A stretch of DNA of 64,000 nucleotides from JAJCYK01 sp965224285 (GTDB taxonomy: Bacteria > Bacteroidota > Bacteroidia > Cytophagales > Cyclobacteriaceae). Shown here one piece after another: positions 28,169-37,774 of the stretch; position 1 is the first letter of the stretch, and every line of letters starts with the position of its first letter. The notes beneath the pieces were generated by a model that did not search any database, was not told where the DNA came from, and saw only the letters and a program-made list of their open reading frames with translations. The position numbers were made by a program, and so were the translations under genes. The DNA lies in NCBI GenBank assembly GCA_965224285.1, contig OZ245043.1:3224001-3288000 (forward strand), given 5' to 3'.

Positions 28169-28690
28169 TCAAGTACGGGAGGACAATTCTTGCTGGTAGA
28201 TTGCGTAATTCTCAGCGTCAAAGCAGCAAAATATTATCCTATCGAAGATATCGTTTTGTCCAATGTATCCGCTAATGCTCTCGATGGCTATTTTAGCCGC
28301 ATCTTGCTTTGGGTATCGGTATAAACCAGTGCTGATATTGGGGAAGGCGATGGTTTTACATTGGTATTGACGAGCCAGTGACAAGGAATTGGTGTAACAG
28401 GCTGCCAGCAATTCAGATTGGTCCTGTTCAGGACTCCAAATAGGACCTACGGTATGGATCACATATTTAGACGGTAGTCGCCCGCCTCCGGTTATTACCG
28501 CCTCACCGGTTCGGCATTCACCCTGAATTGAGATAACTTTAAGACATTCCTGCAAAATGGCAGGTCCCCCTACCCGGTGTATGGCGCCATCCACCCCTCC
28601 ACCTCCCCTGAGGGATGAGTTGGCGGCGTTTACTATAGCATCTACCCGCAGGGAGGTAATATCTGCCTGTATTACTTCCATTTTGGACAT
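28169..28690 (-). CDS. Macrodomain protein (O-acetyl-ADP-ribose deacetylase-like)
   Basis: The ATG at 28690 (or 28681) is preferred; the longer frame begins with TTG at 28729. About 174 residues form one macrodomain: DAIVNAANSSLRGGGGVDGAIHRVGGP (Asn and Gly-rich ligand loop; Asp in VDGAIH), then IHTVGPIW, and the phosphate-binding loop FPNISTGLYRYP. It closely resembles YmdB-type macrodomains that remove acetyl or ADP-ribosyl groups. It is a single gene, transcribed away from the SIMPL gene. Confidence 0.9.
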   Translation of the reverse strand: MSKMEVIQADITSLRVDAIVNAANSSLRGGGGVDGAIHRVGGPAILQECLKVISIQGECRTGEAVITGGGRLPSKYVIHTVGPIWSPEQDQSELLAACYTNSLSLARQYQCKTIAFPNISTGLYRYPKQDAAKIAIESISGYIGQNDIFDRIIFCCFDAENYAIYQQELSSRT

Positions 28691-28760
28691 AAGAAATGAA
28701 TTTACATCGGCAGGTACGGATCGAAACAAATGATTCTGGTAGTACCTGGCCTAATTTTTG

Positions 28761-28768
28761 TACTTTTG
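28761..28768 (+). promoter_or_regulatory. Putative Bacteroidota -7 box TACTTTTG
   Basis: It matches the TAnnTTTG consensus of Bacteroidota housekeeping promoters and lies 24 bp upstream of the SIMPL gene start. A convincing -33 TTTG box is not visible at the usual distance. Confidence 0.4.
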
Positions 28769-28791
28769 GCATTATAAAACAAATATGAGTT

Positions 28792-29481
28792 ATGAAGCAT
28801 ATTACCTACATTTTTTTGTGGTCGGCACTTATTTTACCTATGTCGATATATTCACAATCAGGCGATCAGGTTAAGAAAATTGAGGTTACCGGATCAGCCG
28901 ATATGGAAATTACTCCTGATGAGATTTTTGTACGAATTACACTAAAAGAATACCAGGATGGTCGCCGGAAAGTTGACTTGGATAAATTGGAGAAAGGGCT
29001 GGTAGGCGCTTTGAAAAAGGAAGGCATTCCCAGCGAAAATCTAACGGTGCAAAACATTTATGGCTATAACTGGGACTGGAAAAAACAAAAGGCTAAAGAT
29101 TTCCTGGCCACCAAGAGTTTTAGACTTAAAGTACCTAACCTCAAAAAGATGAATGATGTTATTGAGCGCCTGGATGAACGCGGTGTCAACAATATGAACG
29201 TCGACGATTACGGACATAGTAAAATGGAGGAATACCAAAAGGAGTTGAAGTTAAAAGCTTTGCAAAACGCCAAGGAAAAAGCGCAATATTTATTAGGAGG
29301 TATTGACGAACAAATCGGCGGGGTCCTCCAAGTCTACGAAATGGACCAGGGCCGCCGACCTCCGGTCATGTATCGCGCTGAAATGCTGGAAGAAGCCCGG
29401 GCCACCAGTTATGAGTCTAACGTAGAGTTCAGGACCATGAAGCTTGAGGCTCAGGTGCGGGCGGTTTTCAGTATTCAATAA
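28792..29481 (+). CDS. SIMPL-domain periplasmic protein (DUF541)
   Basis: 229 residues; signal peptide 1-23. The SIMPL fold is seen in the opening strand KIEVTGSADMEITPDEIFVRITL, the middle VDLDKLEKGLVGALKKEGI and SFRLKVPNLKKMNDVIERLDERGV, and a C-terminal AQVRAVFSI strand. The domain is found in envelope proteins of unknown role in bacteria. Its last 7 bp overlap the end of the convergent transporter gene. Confidence 0.85.
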   Translation: MKHITYIFLWSALILPMSIYSQSGDQVKKIEVTGSADMEITPDEIFVRITLKEYQDGRRKVDLDKLEKGLVGALKKEGIPSENLTVQNIYGYNWDWKKQKAKDFLATKSFRLKVPNLKKMNDVIERLDERGVNNMNVDDYGHSKMEEYQKELKLKALQNAKEKAQYLLGGIDEQIGGVLQVYEMDQGRRPPVMYRAEMLEEARATSYESNVEFRTMKLEAQVRAVFSIQ

Positions 29482-30941
29482 AGCATTTCGATCACCGTAA
29501 TAGTAAAGATCACCAGTACCGTTATGGCCAGTAGATTAAGCCAGAAGCCCGCTTTGGCCATCTCTTTGATCTGAATATGTCCACTGGCAAACACAATGGC
29601 ATTGGGAGGGGTACTGATGGGCATCATGAACGCACAACTGGCGGCAATAGTGGCCGGCGCGACCAGGAATAAGGGTGGTAAATTAAGAGCCTGGCCAATA
29701 CCTATCACCACCGGCAGGAAAATGGTCACCAGAGCCACGTTACTCATAATCTCTGTCATAAAAAGCATTACCGAAGTAAGTAACATCACCAGCAACCAGT
29801 TTGGGTACGGCCCTCCTTCTGATATGTATGAACCAACCAGCTCGATCAATCCGGTAGTTTCCATGGCCCGAGCCAGGCACAATCCCCCACCAAATAACAG
29901 CAATATCCCCCAGGGTAGCTTGGAAGTATATTCCCAATCGAGCAGGAATTTTCCTTTCTTCAGATCGAGAGGTACAATAAACACCAGGGTGCCTCCCACC
30001 ATGGCTACCACGGTATTACTCAATAAAGGGGTGTTGAGTAAATTGTTAATCGGTTGCAGCAGTATCCATCCCAGGGCGGTAAGCACAAATACCGCTAATA
30101 CCCTTTTTTCCGGCTTTGATATGGGACCCATATCTTTAAGCTCACGGCTGATAATTTCCTCCGAGCCCTCCAAATGGCCTAATTTGTTAGGAAAAAACCC
30201 TTTAACCAGCAACAGGTAGGTGAGGGTTAAGATCAAACCACAGACCGGGATACCAATTAGCAACCATTGGCTGAAGGTAACATCCATATTGTAGAACTCC
30301 TTTATATATCCCACCATCACCACGTTGGGTGGAGTGCCGATTATGGTAGCGGCACCGCCGATGTTGGCCGCATAGGCGATACCCAGCAACAGACTTAATG
30401 CAAAACGGCGGAATTTAGCATCTTTTTGGTCTAGGCCTAATTCATGTGTCAGCAACGAAATTACCGACATGGCAATAGGTAGCATCATCACTGCAGTTGC
30501 GGTATTGCTTATCCACATACTTAGAAAAGCAGTGGCCAGCATAAACCCCAAAATAATACCATTAGCATGGGTGCCGGTAGAATTGATAAGGGTTAGGGCG
30601 ATGCGTTTATGCAGGTCCCATTTTTCCATGGCCAGGGCAATGAGGAAACCACCCATAAACAAGAAAATAATGGGATTGGCATAAGGTGATGTGGATTCAG
30701 CAATGCTGAAGATCCCCAAAAGAGGCAGCAATGTCATGGGAAGTAAGGCAGTAACCGGGATGGGAACAGCTTCAGTGACCCACCATATGATCATCCAAAC
30801 GGCGGTGGCAATAACCTTCCAGGCTTCCCCTTCCAGGGGTGTAGGATTTGGTAAAAATAACAGCAATCCAAACAGCAGAGGTCCGGTGATAAGACCATAG
30901 ATTTTTGCCAGATTTGATCCCGATTCCATTTGAGCGGTCAA
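29475..30941 (-). CDS. SLC13/DASS-family sodium:dicarboxylate symporter
   Basis: 488 residues with about eleven hydrophobic segments. Both diagnostic helical-hairpin motifs are present: SNTATAVMMLPIAMS, then GTPPNVVM after the ANIGGAATI stretch, and near the C-terminus MPISTPPNAIVFASG. This family imports succinate, malate, citrate or sulfate with sodium ions; the SNT and PPN signatures favour di- or tricarboxylate transport. The gene is divergent from the MarR/beta-oxidation operon at 31061. Confidence 0.9.
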   Translation of the reverse strand: MTAQMESGSNLAKIYGLITGPLLFGLLLFLPNPTPLEGEAWKVIATAVWMIIWWVTEAVPIPVTALLPMTLLPLLGIFSIAESTSPYANPIIFLFMGGFLIALAMEKWDLHKRIALTLINSTGTHANGIILGFMLATAFLSMWISNTATAVMMLPIAMSVISLLTHELGLDQKDAKFRRFALSLLLGIAYAANIGGAATIIGTPPNVVMVGYIKEFYNMDVTFSQWLLIGIPVCGLILTLTYLLLVKGFFPNKLGHLEGSEEIISRELKDMGPISKPEKRVLAVFVLTALGWILLQPINNLLNTPLLSNTVVAMVGGTLVFIVPLDLKKGKFLLDWEYTSKLPWGILLLFGGGLCLARAMETTGLIELVGSYISEGGPYPNWLLVMLLTSVMLFMTEIMSNVALVTIFLPVVIGIGQALNLPPLFLVAPATIAASCAFMMPISTPPNAIVFASGHIQIKEMAKAGFWLNLLAITVLVIFTITVIEMLY

Positions 30942-31015
30942 TATAAGTAAGATATACCAATAATACTGGTTTACCCCAGTTATGTACTCTTTAAGGGCAT
31001 TTTATACATATATAG

Positions 31016-31027
31016 TATGCATGCATA
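31016..31027. promoter_or_regulatory. 12-bp palindrome TATGCATGCATA, candidate MarR operator
   Basis: A perfect palindrome 33 bp upstream of the MarR gene, in the divergent gap shared with the DASS transporter, and 12 bases from the candidate -7 box. MarR-family regulators bind such dyads next to their own promoters. Confidence 0.45.
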
Positions 31028-31039
31028 ATAATTTTTGGC

Positions 31040-31047
31040 TATATTTG
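31040..31047 (+). promoter_or_regulatory. Putative -7 box TATATTTG of the beta-oxidation operon
   Basis: It fits TAnnTTTG and ends 13 bp before the MarR start codon, giving a short leader. It lies just after the 12-bp palindrome, so repressor binding there would block it. Confidence 0.45.
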
Positions 31048-31060
31048 AAGTAACTGAAGG

Positions 31061-31519
31061 ATGAAGAAAGAAGAGACCGTAGATTATAATATCAAGACTG
31101 CCTGGCATGCCATTAACCGCATGTACAATCAGGAGGCTATTAAAAACGATATTACCACTGCAATTGGCTTTGTATTGTTGAATATCAATTCCACTGAAGG
31201 CACCCCGGCCACCAAAATTGCGCCTTTGATCGGTTTGGAGTCCAGGAGCTTAGTGCGAATGCTGAAAAGCATGGAAGAAAAAGGGCTGATATGTCGTAAA
31301 CCGGATCATCAGGATGGCAGGCTGGTAAGGATCTTTCTCACGGAAGAAGGGAAAACGAAAAAGGACCTGGCTTTTGCCATAGTGCTAGACTTCAACGAAC
31401 GAGTGCGCCAGCAGGTGGATAAGAAAGAACTACAGATATTTTTTAAAGTGATCCAAAAGATCAATCAGATCGTAGAACAGTTTCAACCAAACAAAATTGA
31501 AGTTTCAAAAGAATTATGA
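31061..31519 (+). CDS. MarR-family transcriptional regulator
   Basis: 152 residues. The winged helix-turn-helix is visible (TPATKIAPLIGLESRSLVRMLKSMEEKGLICRKPDHQDGRLVRIFLTEEG; recognition helix about residues 52-68, wing with Asp-x-x-Asp-Gly-Arg). It opens a run with FadB-, FadA- and acyl-CoA dehydrogenase-like genes. The last four bases overlap the next start (ATGA), so it is likely the local regulator of fatty acid degradation, responding to an acyl or aromatic ligand (inference). Confidence 0.93.
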   Translation: MKKEETVDYNIKTAWHAINRMYNQEAIKNDITTAIGFVLLNINSTEGTPATKIAPLIGLESRSLVRMLKSMEEKGLICRKPDHQDGRLVRIFLTEEGKTKKDLAFAIVLDFNERVRQQVDKKELQIFFKVIQKINQIVEQFQPNKIEVSKEL

Positions 31520-33918
31520 AGCGCAACATTAGCACAGCGGCAGTATTAGGTTCCGGGATCATGGGCTCTAGAATAGCCTGTCATCTGGCCAATATTGGGG
31601 TAAAAGTATCGCTGTTGGACATTGTACCTAGGGAATTAACCGAACAGGAGAAGGAAAAAGGATTATCACTTGACCACCCTAAAGTGAGGAACAGGATGGT
31701 GGAACAGTCTTTTAAGTCGGCTATTAGCTCGAAGCCGGCACCGCTTTACCACCCGGATTTTGCAGACCTGATCTCGCTGGGAAATTTTGAGGATGACCTG
31801 CCGGTAGTAGCCAATTGCGACTGGATCATCGAGGTGGTGGTAGAAAATCTGGATATTAAAAAGAAAATATTTGAGCAGGTGGAAGAGCACCGCACCGCCG
31901 GTACCCTTATAACCAGTAATACTTCTGGAATTCCTATCCATTTGATGCTTGAAGACCGTAGCGAGGACTTTCGACAACATTTCTGTGGTACGCACTTTTT
32001 CAATCCTCCCAGGTACCTTAAACTGTTAGAAGTGATCCCAACAACAGAAACCAAGCAAGAAGTGGTGGATTTCTTTATGGAATACGGGGAATTATTTCTG
32101 GGTAAGACCACTGTACTCTGCAAAGATACACCTGCGTTTATAGCCAATCGGGTAGGTATCTTCGGCATACTCAAGGTGATCAAAACCATGCAGGAGTTGG
32201 AAATGACGGTAGATGAGGTAGATAAGTTGACCGGACCTCTGATAGGCCGGCCGAAGTCTGCCACTTTTCGTACCTCCGATGTAGTTGGTTTAGACACCAT
32301 GATCAAGGTGGCTAATAATTTGTATGAGGCATTAACCGAGGATGAGTCCAGAGAAGTCTTCAAATTGCCTGAGGCGGCAAAAAAATTGGCGGAACGGAAC
32401 TGGCTGGGAGATAAGACCGGTCAGGGCTTTTATAAAAAGACCAAAGATGAAGAGGGTAAGACCAAGATCCTTACCCTGGATTTAGATTCAATGGAATATA
32501 AGCCAAAATCCCGGCCAAAGTTTGCCACTCTGGAGACCACAAAAGGCCTGGATCAGGTGAAAGACCGCTTTGAGTTGTTACTCAAGGGCACGGACAAGGC
32601 CGGGGAATTTTATCGGCACAGCTTTTATGGGCTTTTTCAGTATGTGAGCAATCGAATACCAGAAATTGCCGATGAACTTTATCGCATTGACGATGCAATT
32701 TGTGCCGGATTCGGGTGGGAATACGGTCCATTTAAAACCTGGGACCTGGTGGGAGTCTCTGAAGTGTTGGATGAAATGGAATCCATGGGTTATCGGCCGC
32801 ATCAATGGGTTTATGATATGATCGCCGGAGGGAGTAAATCTTTTTATCAAATTGAAAAAGGTAAAACATACTATTACGATATACCTACCTCTGAGTATCT
32901 GGAAATACCTGGAAAAGATGATCTGATCATTTTAGATAATCTCAGAGAGGATCATATCCTTTGGCAAAATGAAGAGTCCAGTTTATTCAACCTGGGAGAT
33001 GGGGTGCTGAACCTGGAATTTCATTCCAAAATGAATACCATGGGGGCGGGAGTCATCGAGGGTATTAATAAGGCCATCAACCTGGCCGAGCAGGATTTCC
33101 GGGGTTTGGTGATTGGTAATCAAGGTGCTAATTTCTCTGCCGGAGCCAATCTTGCTATGCTCTTCATGTATGCTATAGAACAGGAATACGACGAGATAGA
33201 TATAATGATCCGTCAGTTTCAGAACACCGTAGCCAGAGCCCGGTTTTCCAGTATTCCGGTGGTGATAGCGCCTCATGGACTAACTCTGGGAGGGGGTTGT
33301 GAATTAAGTATGCATGGAGACCTTATGCAAGCGGCTGCAGAAACCTATATCGGACTGGTAGAAGTGGGGGCTGGTGTTATTCCCGGCGGTGGCGGTACTA
33401 AAGAGCTTACTTTGAGGGTCAATGATGCTATAGAATCGGGGGATGTGGAACTAAATGATCTGCAAAACGCCTTCATGAACATCGCTACCGCTAAAGTGGC
33501 AACCTCTGCCTATGAAGCCCGGGATATGCATATCATTCGCCCTCAAGACCATATTACCGTCAACAAAGATCTGCAAATTGCTGAAGCCAAAGACAGTGTA
33601 GTGGCTATGGCTGAATCCGGTTATACTAAACCGATTCCCCGTACCGACATCAAAGTACAGGGCAGAACTGGAATGGCGCTTTTTCTGGCAGGAATAACTG
33701 GCATGAAAATGGGTAATTATATATCAGAGCATGATGCAAAAATTGCCGAAAAACTGGCTGCTATCATGTGTGGAGGCGATCTGAGCTATCCCACAGAAGT
33801 ATCAGAACAGTATTTGCTGGATTTGGAACGGGAAGCCTTTTTATCCTTAACCGGTGAAAGAAAGACCTTGGAGCGGATCCAAAGTATTCTAACTACAGGA
33901 AAACCTTTAAGAAATTAA
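31516..33918 (+). CDS. fadB: Bifunctional 3-hydroxyacyl-CoA dehydrogenase / enoyl-CoA hydratase
   Basis: 800 residues with the two catalytic halves in the order dehydrogenase then hydratase, the reverse of E. coli FadB. The NAD site is VLGSGIMGSRIA (residues 10-21), and a C-terminal 3HCDH helical domain follows with the conserved FNPPRYLKLLEVIP and FIANRVGIF. The hydratase half begins near residue 500 with FSAGANL and GLTLGGGCELSMHGD, containing the first catalytic Glu, then GLVEVGAGVIPGGGGTKE with the second. It performs steps two and three of beta-oxidation. The ATGA overlap with marR and a 6-bp gap to the thiolase gene indicate one operon. Confidence 0.93.
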   Translation: MKRNISTAAVLGSGIMGSRIACHLANIGVKVSLLDIVPRELTEQEKEKGLSLDHPKVRNRMVEQSFKSAISSKPAPLYHPDFADLISLGNFEDDLPVVANCDWIIEVVVENLDIKKKIFEQVEEHRTAGTLITSNTSGIPIHLMLEDRSEDFRQHFCGTHFFNPPRYLKLLEVIPTTETKQEVVDFFMEYGELFLGKTTVLCKDTPAFIANRVGIFGILKVIKTMQELEMTVDEVDKLTGPLIGRPKSATFRTSDVVGLDTMIKVANNLYEALTEDESREVFKLPEAAKKLAERNWLGDKTGQGFYKKTKDEEGKTKILTLDLDSMEYKPKSRPKFATLETTKGLDQVKDRFELLLKGTDKAGEFYRHSFYGLFQYVSNRIPEIADELYRIDDAICAGFGWEYGPFKTWDLVGVSEVLDEMESMGYRPHQWVYDMIAGGSKSFYQIEKGKTYYYDIPTSEYLEIPGKDDLIILDNLREDHILWQNEESSLFNLGDGVLNLEFHSKMNTMGAGVIEGINKAINLAEQDFRGLVIGNQGANFSAGANLAMLFMYAIEQEYDEIDIMIRQFQNTVARARFSSIPVVIAPHGLTLGGGCELSMHGDLMQAAAETYIGLVEVGAGVIPGGGGTKELTLRVNDAIESGDVELNDLQNAFMNIATAKVATSAYEARDMHIIRPQDHITVNKDLQIAEAKDSVVAMAESGYTKPIPRTDIKVQGRTGMALFLAGITGMKMGNYISEHDAKIAEKLAAIMCGGDLSYPTEVSEQYLLDLEREAFLSLTGERKTLERIQSILTTGKPLRN

Positions 33919-33924
33919 CAAACT

Positions 33925-35100
33925 ATGGAGGCATATATAGTTGCAGGGTATCGAACCGCAGTTGGCAAAGCCAAGCGAGGGGGCTTTAGATTTACTCGCC
34001 CGGATAATTTAGCTGCCGACGTCATCAAACATTTAGTGGCATCAGTGGAGGGGCTGGAACCCAAGAGAGTTGATGATCTAATTGTAGGTAACGCGGTGCC
34101 GGAAGCTGAACAAGGGATGCAAATGGGACGGATGATCAGCTTGTTGTCCCTTCCAATTGAGGTTCCGGGTATGATCATTAACCGCTACTGCGGCTCCGGT
34201 TTGGAAGCTATTAATATCGCCAGCGCCCGTATTCATGCCGGACAGGCAGACTGCATTATTGCCGGGGGTACGGAGTCAATGTCATTGGTGCCGGTGATGG
34301 GTTGGAAAACGGCACTTAACTATAAGATTGCGACTGAGCATCCCGAGTACTATACCAGTATGGGGCTCACCGCTGAAGAAGTGGCCAAAGATTTTAACAT
34401 CAGCCGTGAGGATATGGATGAATATTCCTATCAGTCACACATGAGGGCCATCAAAGCCATTGAAGAGGGGAAATTTCAGGAAGAGATCCTTCCTATTGAA
34501 GTGGAGGAGACCTATGTAGATCAGGATGGTAAAAAGAAATCCCGTGAGTTTGTGGTAAAAACGGATGAAGGTCCAAGGCCGGATACTAGCATGGAGGCTC
34601 TAGCTAAATTAAAACCTGTTTTTGCCCAGGGCGGTACCGTCACAGCCGGGAATAGTTCCCAAACTTCGGATGGAGCGGCCTTTGTAATGGTGATGTCGGA
34701 GAAAATGGTCAACGAGCTGAACCTTAAGCCTCAGGCCAGATTGATAAGCTATATGGCGGCTGGAGTTGATCCCCGTATTATGGGAATCGGTCCAGTAGCA
34801 GTAGTGCCAAAAGCGCTGGAGAAAGCCGGACTGAAGTTGGATGATATTCAGCAAATCGAATTGAACGAAGCATTCGCCGCCCAAACCTTGGCGGTCATAC
34901 AAGAATTGGGTTTGGACAGGGACAAGGTAAATGTGAATGGTGGGGCCATTGCGTTGGGGCACCCCCTGGGATGTACCGGGGCCAAATTGTCCATCCAATT
35001 GATAAACGAAATGAGACGGCGGGATCAAAAATATGGTATGGTCACAGCGTGTGTGGGCGGAGGTCAGGGAGTGGCCGGCATTTATGAATTATTGAATTAA
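33925..35100 (+). CDS. fadA: Acetyl-CoA C-acyltransferase (3-ketoacyl-CoA thiolase)
   Basis: 391 residues. All thiolase catalytic motifs are present: Cys in NRYCGSGLEAIN (about residue 91), the family DPRIMGIGPV and NEAFAAQ, NGGAIALGHPLGCTGAK with the His, and the C-terminal Cys in TACVGGGQG. It cleaves 3-ketoacyl-CoA to release acetyl-CoA. Together with the preceding HAD-ECH protein it forms the beta-oxidation complex. Gaps of 6 and 18 bp link it to its neighbours. Confidence 0.95.
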   Translation: MEAYIVAGYRTAVGKAKRGGFRFTRPDNLAADVIKHLVASVEGLEPKRVDDLIVGNAVPEAEQGMQMGRMISLLSLPIEVPGMIINRYCGSGLEAINIASARIHAGQADCIIAGGTESMSLVPVMGWKTALNYKIATEHPEYYTSMGLTAEEVAKDFNISREDMDEYSYQSHMRAIKAIEEGKFQEEILPIEVEETYVDQDGKKKSREFVVKTDEGPRPDTSMEALAKLKPVFAQGGTVTAGNSSQTSDGAAFVMVMSEKMVNELNLKPQARLISYMAAGVDPRIMGIGPVAVVPKALEKAGLKLDDIQQIELNEAFAAQTLAVIQELGLDRDKVNVNGGAIALGHPLGCTGAKLSIQLINEMRRRDQKYGMVTACVGGGQGVAGIYELLN

Positions 35101-35118
35101 TGACAAATTTTTAAAATT

Positions 35119-36918
35119 ATGAGTACAGCGGTTAAAAGTAAGGCAATTAAAGGTGGAGAATTCCTGATCCGGGATACCCCAGCAGCGGATGTGTTTATTC
35201 CGGAGGAGTTTACCGAAGAACAGAATATGATCAGGCAGGCCTGCCAGGATTTTTTGGACAGTGAAATTTATACCCGCTTGGATGAAATTGACAGTATGGA
35301 ACACCCGGAACTAATGCCCTCCCTGATGGATAAGGCTGGGGCGCTAGGCCTGCTGGGAACTTCGGTCCCGGAACAATATGGAGGGTATGGCATGGATTTC
35401 AACACTTCCATGCTAGTTGCAGAGGTATTGGGTGCCGGTCACTCTTTCGCCGTTGCCATGTCGGCCCATACCGGAATTGGCACTTTACCTATTTTGTATT
35501 ACGGCAACGAGGAGCAAAAATCCAAGTACCTGCCGAAACTGGCTACCGGGGAGTGGAAAGCCGCATACTGTCTCACTGAACCGGATTCAGGCTCTGATGC
35601 CAACGCAGCCAAGACCAAAGCTGAACTGACTCCCGATGGTAAGCATTACCTGATAAACGGGCAAAAGATGTGGATCACCAACGGAGGTTTTGCCGATGTG
35701 TTCATAGTGTTTGCCCGCATCGAAGATGACAAATATCTCACCGCATTTATAGTGGAGAAAAAACACGGTGGGATCACCATGAATGAGGAGGAACACAAAA
35801 TGGGTATTAAAGGCTCCTCCACCCGTCAGATCTTCTTTAACGACTGCAAAGTGCCGGTAAAAAATATGCTTTCCGAAAGACAAAACGGATTTAAAATTGC
35901 GGTCAATATTTTAAATATTGGACGAATTAAATTGGGTGTGGCCGCCATTGGGGCTTGCAAGACAATTATCAGGAGATCAGTTAGGTACGCGAATGAACGT
36001 CAACAGTTTGGGAAATCAATCTCCTCATACGGGGCTATCAAACATAAATTAGGGGAAGCGGCGGCACAGACCTACGCCAGTGAGGCAGCACATTACCGGG
36101 CAGGACAAAATATCGACGACGCCTACGATTCTCTGGTGGAGGATGGACTCGAGCCGGCTAAAGCCAGGCTGAAATCCCTGGAGCAGTTTGCCATAGAATG
36201 TGCTATACTAAAGGTTAACGGCTCTGAGGTGTTGGACTTCGTGGTGGATGAAGGGGTTCAGATCTACGGTGGAATGGGTTATTCAGCAGAAGCTCCCATG
36301 GATCGTGCTTATCGTGATGCCAGGATCAACCGGATTTTTGAAGGTACCAATGAGATCAACCGGATGTTGGTGGTAGACATGATGCTTAAAAGAGCTATGA
36401 AGGGAGAGTTGGATCTTATGGGTCCGGCTCAAAAGGTATCAGGTGAACTGCTCTCAGTGCCGGAATTTGGATCAGATCAGGATGACAGTTTGTTTCACGA
36501 AGAGAAAAAGGTGCTTGCCAACTTAAAAAAGGTAGTGCTGATGACGGCTGGATCAGCGGTGCAGAAATTAATGCAAAACCTCTCCCATGAGCAAGAAATT
36601 TTGATGCATTTGGCAGATATGTTGATCCAAATTTATGTCGCGGAATCCTCTATCCTGCGTACGGAAAAACTAATATTGAGTCATGGGGATCAACAGTTTG
36701 AGCTACAGCAAGACCTTTCGAGAGTATTTCTTCACCAGGCGGTACAGCAAGTACAATTATCTGGTAAGGAGGCTATTTATGCTTTCGCCACAGGAGATGA
36801 GCAACGTATGATGCTGCTGGGTTTAAAAAGATTCACCAAAATTGCTCCTTACAATTTAAAGGAGGCCAGGCGTCGAATTGCAGATGCCATGATTGAAAAG
36901 AATGATTACATCTACTAA
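35119..36918 (+). CDS. Acyl-CoA dehydrogenase, VLCAD-like with C-terminal extension
   Basis: 599 residues, longer than the usual 380-residue enzymes. It has the FAD region CLTEPDSGSDANAAKT and WITNGGFADVF. The catalytic-base segment RIFEGTNEINR has its Glu as in very-long-chain acyl-CoA dehydrogenases. About 170 further residues follow it, as in VLCAD. It carries out the first oxidation of acyl-CoA. It is the last gene of the marR-fadB-fadA run and is followed by a strong terminator. Confidence 0.93.
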   Translation: MSTAVKSKAIKGGEFLIRDTPAADVFIPEEFTEEQNMIRQACQDFLDSEIYTRLDEIDSMEHPELMPSLMDKAGALGLLGTSVPEQYGGYGMDFNTSMLVAEVLGAGHSFAVAMSAHTGIGTLPILYYGNEEQKSKYLPKLATGEWKAAYCLTEPDSGSDANAAKTKAELTPDGKHYLINGQKMWITNGGFADVFIVFARIEDDKYLTAFIVEKKHGGITMNEEEHKMGIKGSSTRQIFFNDCKVPVKNMLSERQNGFKIAVNILNIGRIKLGVAAIGACKTIIRRSVRYANERQQFGKSISSYGAIKHKLGEAAAQTYASEAAHYRAGQNIDDAYDSLVEDGLEPAKARLKSLEQFAIECAILKVNGSEVLDFVVDEGVQIYGGMGYSAEAPMDRAYRDARINRIFEGTNEINRMLVVDMMLKRAMKGELDLMGPAQKVSGELLSVPEFGSDQDDSLFHEEKKVLANLKKVVLMTAGSAVQKLMQNLSHEQEILMHLADMLIQIYVAESSILRTEKLILSHGDQQFELQQDLSRVFLHQAVQQVQLSGKEAIYAFATGDEQRMMLLGLKRFTKIAPYNLKEARRRIADAMIEKNDYIY

Positions 36919-36948
36919 TTGGTAATTTTTATTATTGATGGGTAACAA

Positions 36949-36982
36949 AAAAACCCTGCGGCCTTACGACTGCAGGGTTTTT
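36949..36982. terminator. Strong bidirectional terminator
   Basis: AAAAACCCTGC (36949-36959) pairs perfectly over 11 bp with GCAGGGTTTTT (36972-36982), giving an A-run and T-run on both sides. It lies between the acyl-CoA dehydrogenase stop and the convergent fasciclin gene stop, so it can serve both. Confidence 0.88.
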
Positions 36983-36997
36983 GTATGACCAGATCTT

Positions 36998-37597
36998 CTA
37001 CTGGTTTTCCAATATAACCTGATCCACAATGTGAATTACACCGTTGCTGGCTTCAATGTCAGCAGTAATGATTGTGGACGTGCCTAGTTTCAGGTTTTCT
37101 CCTTTGGAAACCGGAAGAGAAAGGCCACTCATTGTGGGAGTTTGCTTTCCATCCGACAGGTCGGCAGACAGATAAACATCAGGCAGAATATGATTGGACA
37201 ATACTGCCTTCAACTCCTCTTTACCTTGCGGATCCAACCACTTCTCCAAAGTACCTGCAGGCAATTGGGCAAAAGCCTCATCGGTGGGAGCCAATAGGGT
37301 TAATTCCTGGGATTTTTCCAGGACTTGCTCCATATCCGCTGCCTCAAGCAGTTTCTGGAAAGTAGTGAACGATCCATATTCTTCAGTGACCGATAACATT
37401 CCGGTCGCTTCATCTTCAAGTGCATCTGCTGGAGCTTCTTCCAGCATCTCTTCTTCCATTTCTTCGGCAATAGCTGATTCATCCATCTCAGGGGCGCTCG
37501 CTGCCGGAGCTTCCTGGTTATTTTGAGTACAGGAGACTACAGTTAGCATTCCGACGCCCAGAAGAATTGATAAAAAAGTTGATTTTGACATGTTCAT
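36998..37597 (-). CDS. Fasciclin (FAS1) domain lipoprotein
   Basis: 199 residues; lipoprotein signal ending Val-Val-Ser-Cys (start may be Met1 or Met3). An acidic Glu/Ala-rich linker (residues 30-65) leads to one FAS1 domain with the FAS1 H1 and H2 boxes (LTLLAPTDEAFAQLP, then GVIHIVDQVIL at the C-terminus). FAS1 domains mediate adhesion or matrix binding. It is exported to the envelope, and the gene stands alone. Confidence 0.88.
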   Translation of the reverse strand: MNMSKSTFLSILLGVGMLTVVSCTQNNQEAPAASAPEMDESAIAEEMEEEMLEEAPADALEDEATGMLSVTEEYGSFTTFQKLLEAADMEQVLEKSQELTLLAPTDEAFAQLPAGTLEKWLDPQGKEELKAVLSNHILPDVYLSADLSDGKQTPTMSGLSLPVSKGENLKLGTSTIITADIEASNGVIHIVDQVILENQ

Positions 37598-37774
37598 AGT
37601 TTATTTAATTCGAATGAAAAAAGACCAATAAGTATACCTGAATGCAAAATTATTAGCCCAGACTACTGATTAGTCAGCAATTAATTGATATTAAGCTGGT
37701 TATAATTGAAAATCTTTTACTTCTATTTGATGATAGAGGTTGGATCTGGGGAACTCTTACCCATAATGAGGAAC

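Noticed and set aside
29596..30219. 207-codon plus-strand frame opposite the DASS transporter
   Set aside because: Shadow of the conserved transporter gene; low-complexity Ser/Thr/Asn composition and no signal.
31746..32363. 205-codon minus-strand frame inside the fadB gene
   Set aside because: Antisense to a well-supported enzyme; Ser/Thr-rich with no recognisable domain.
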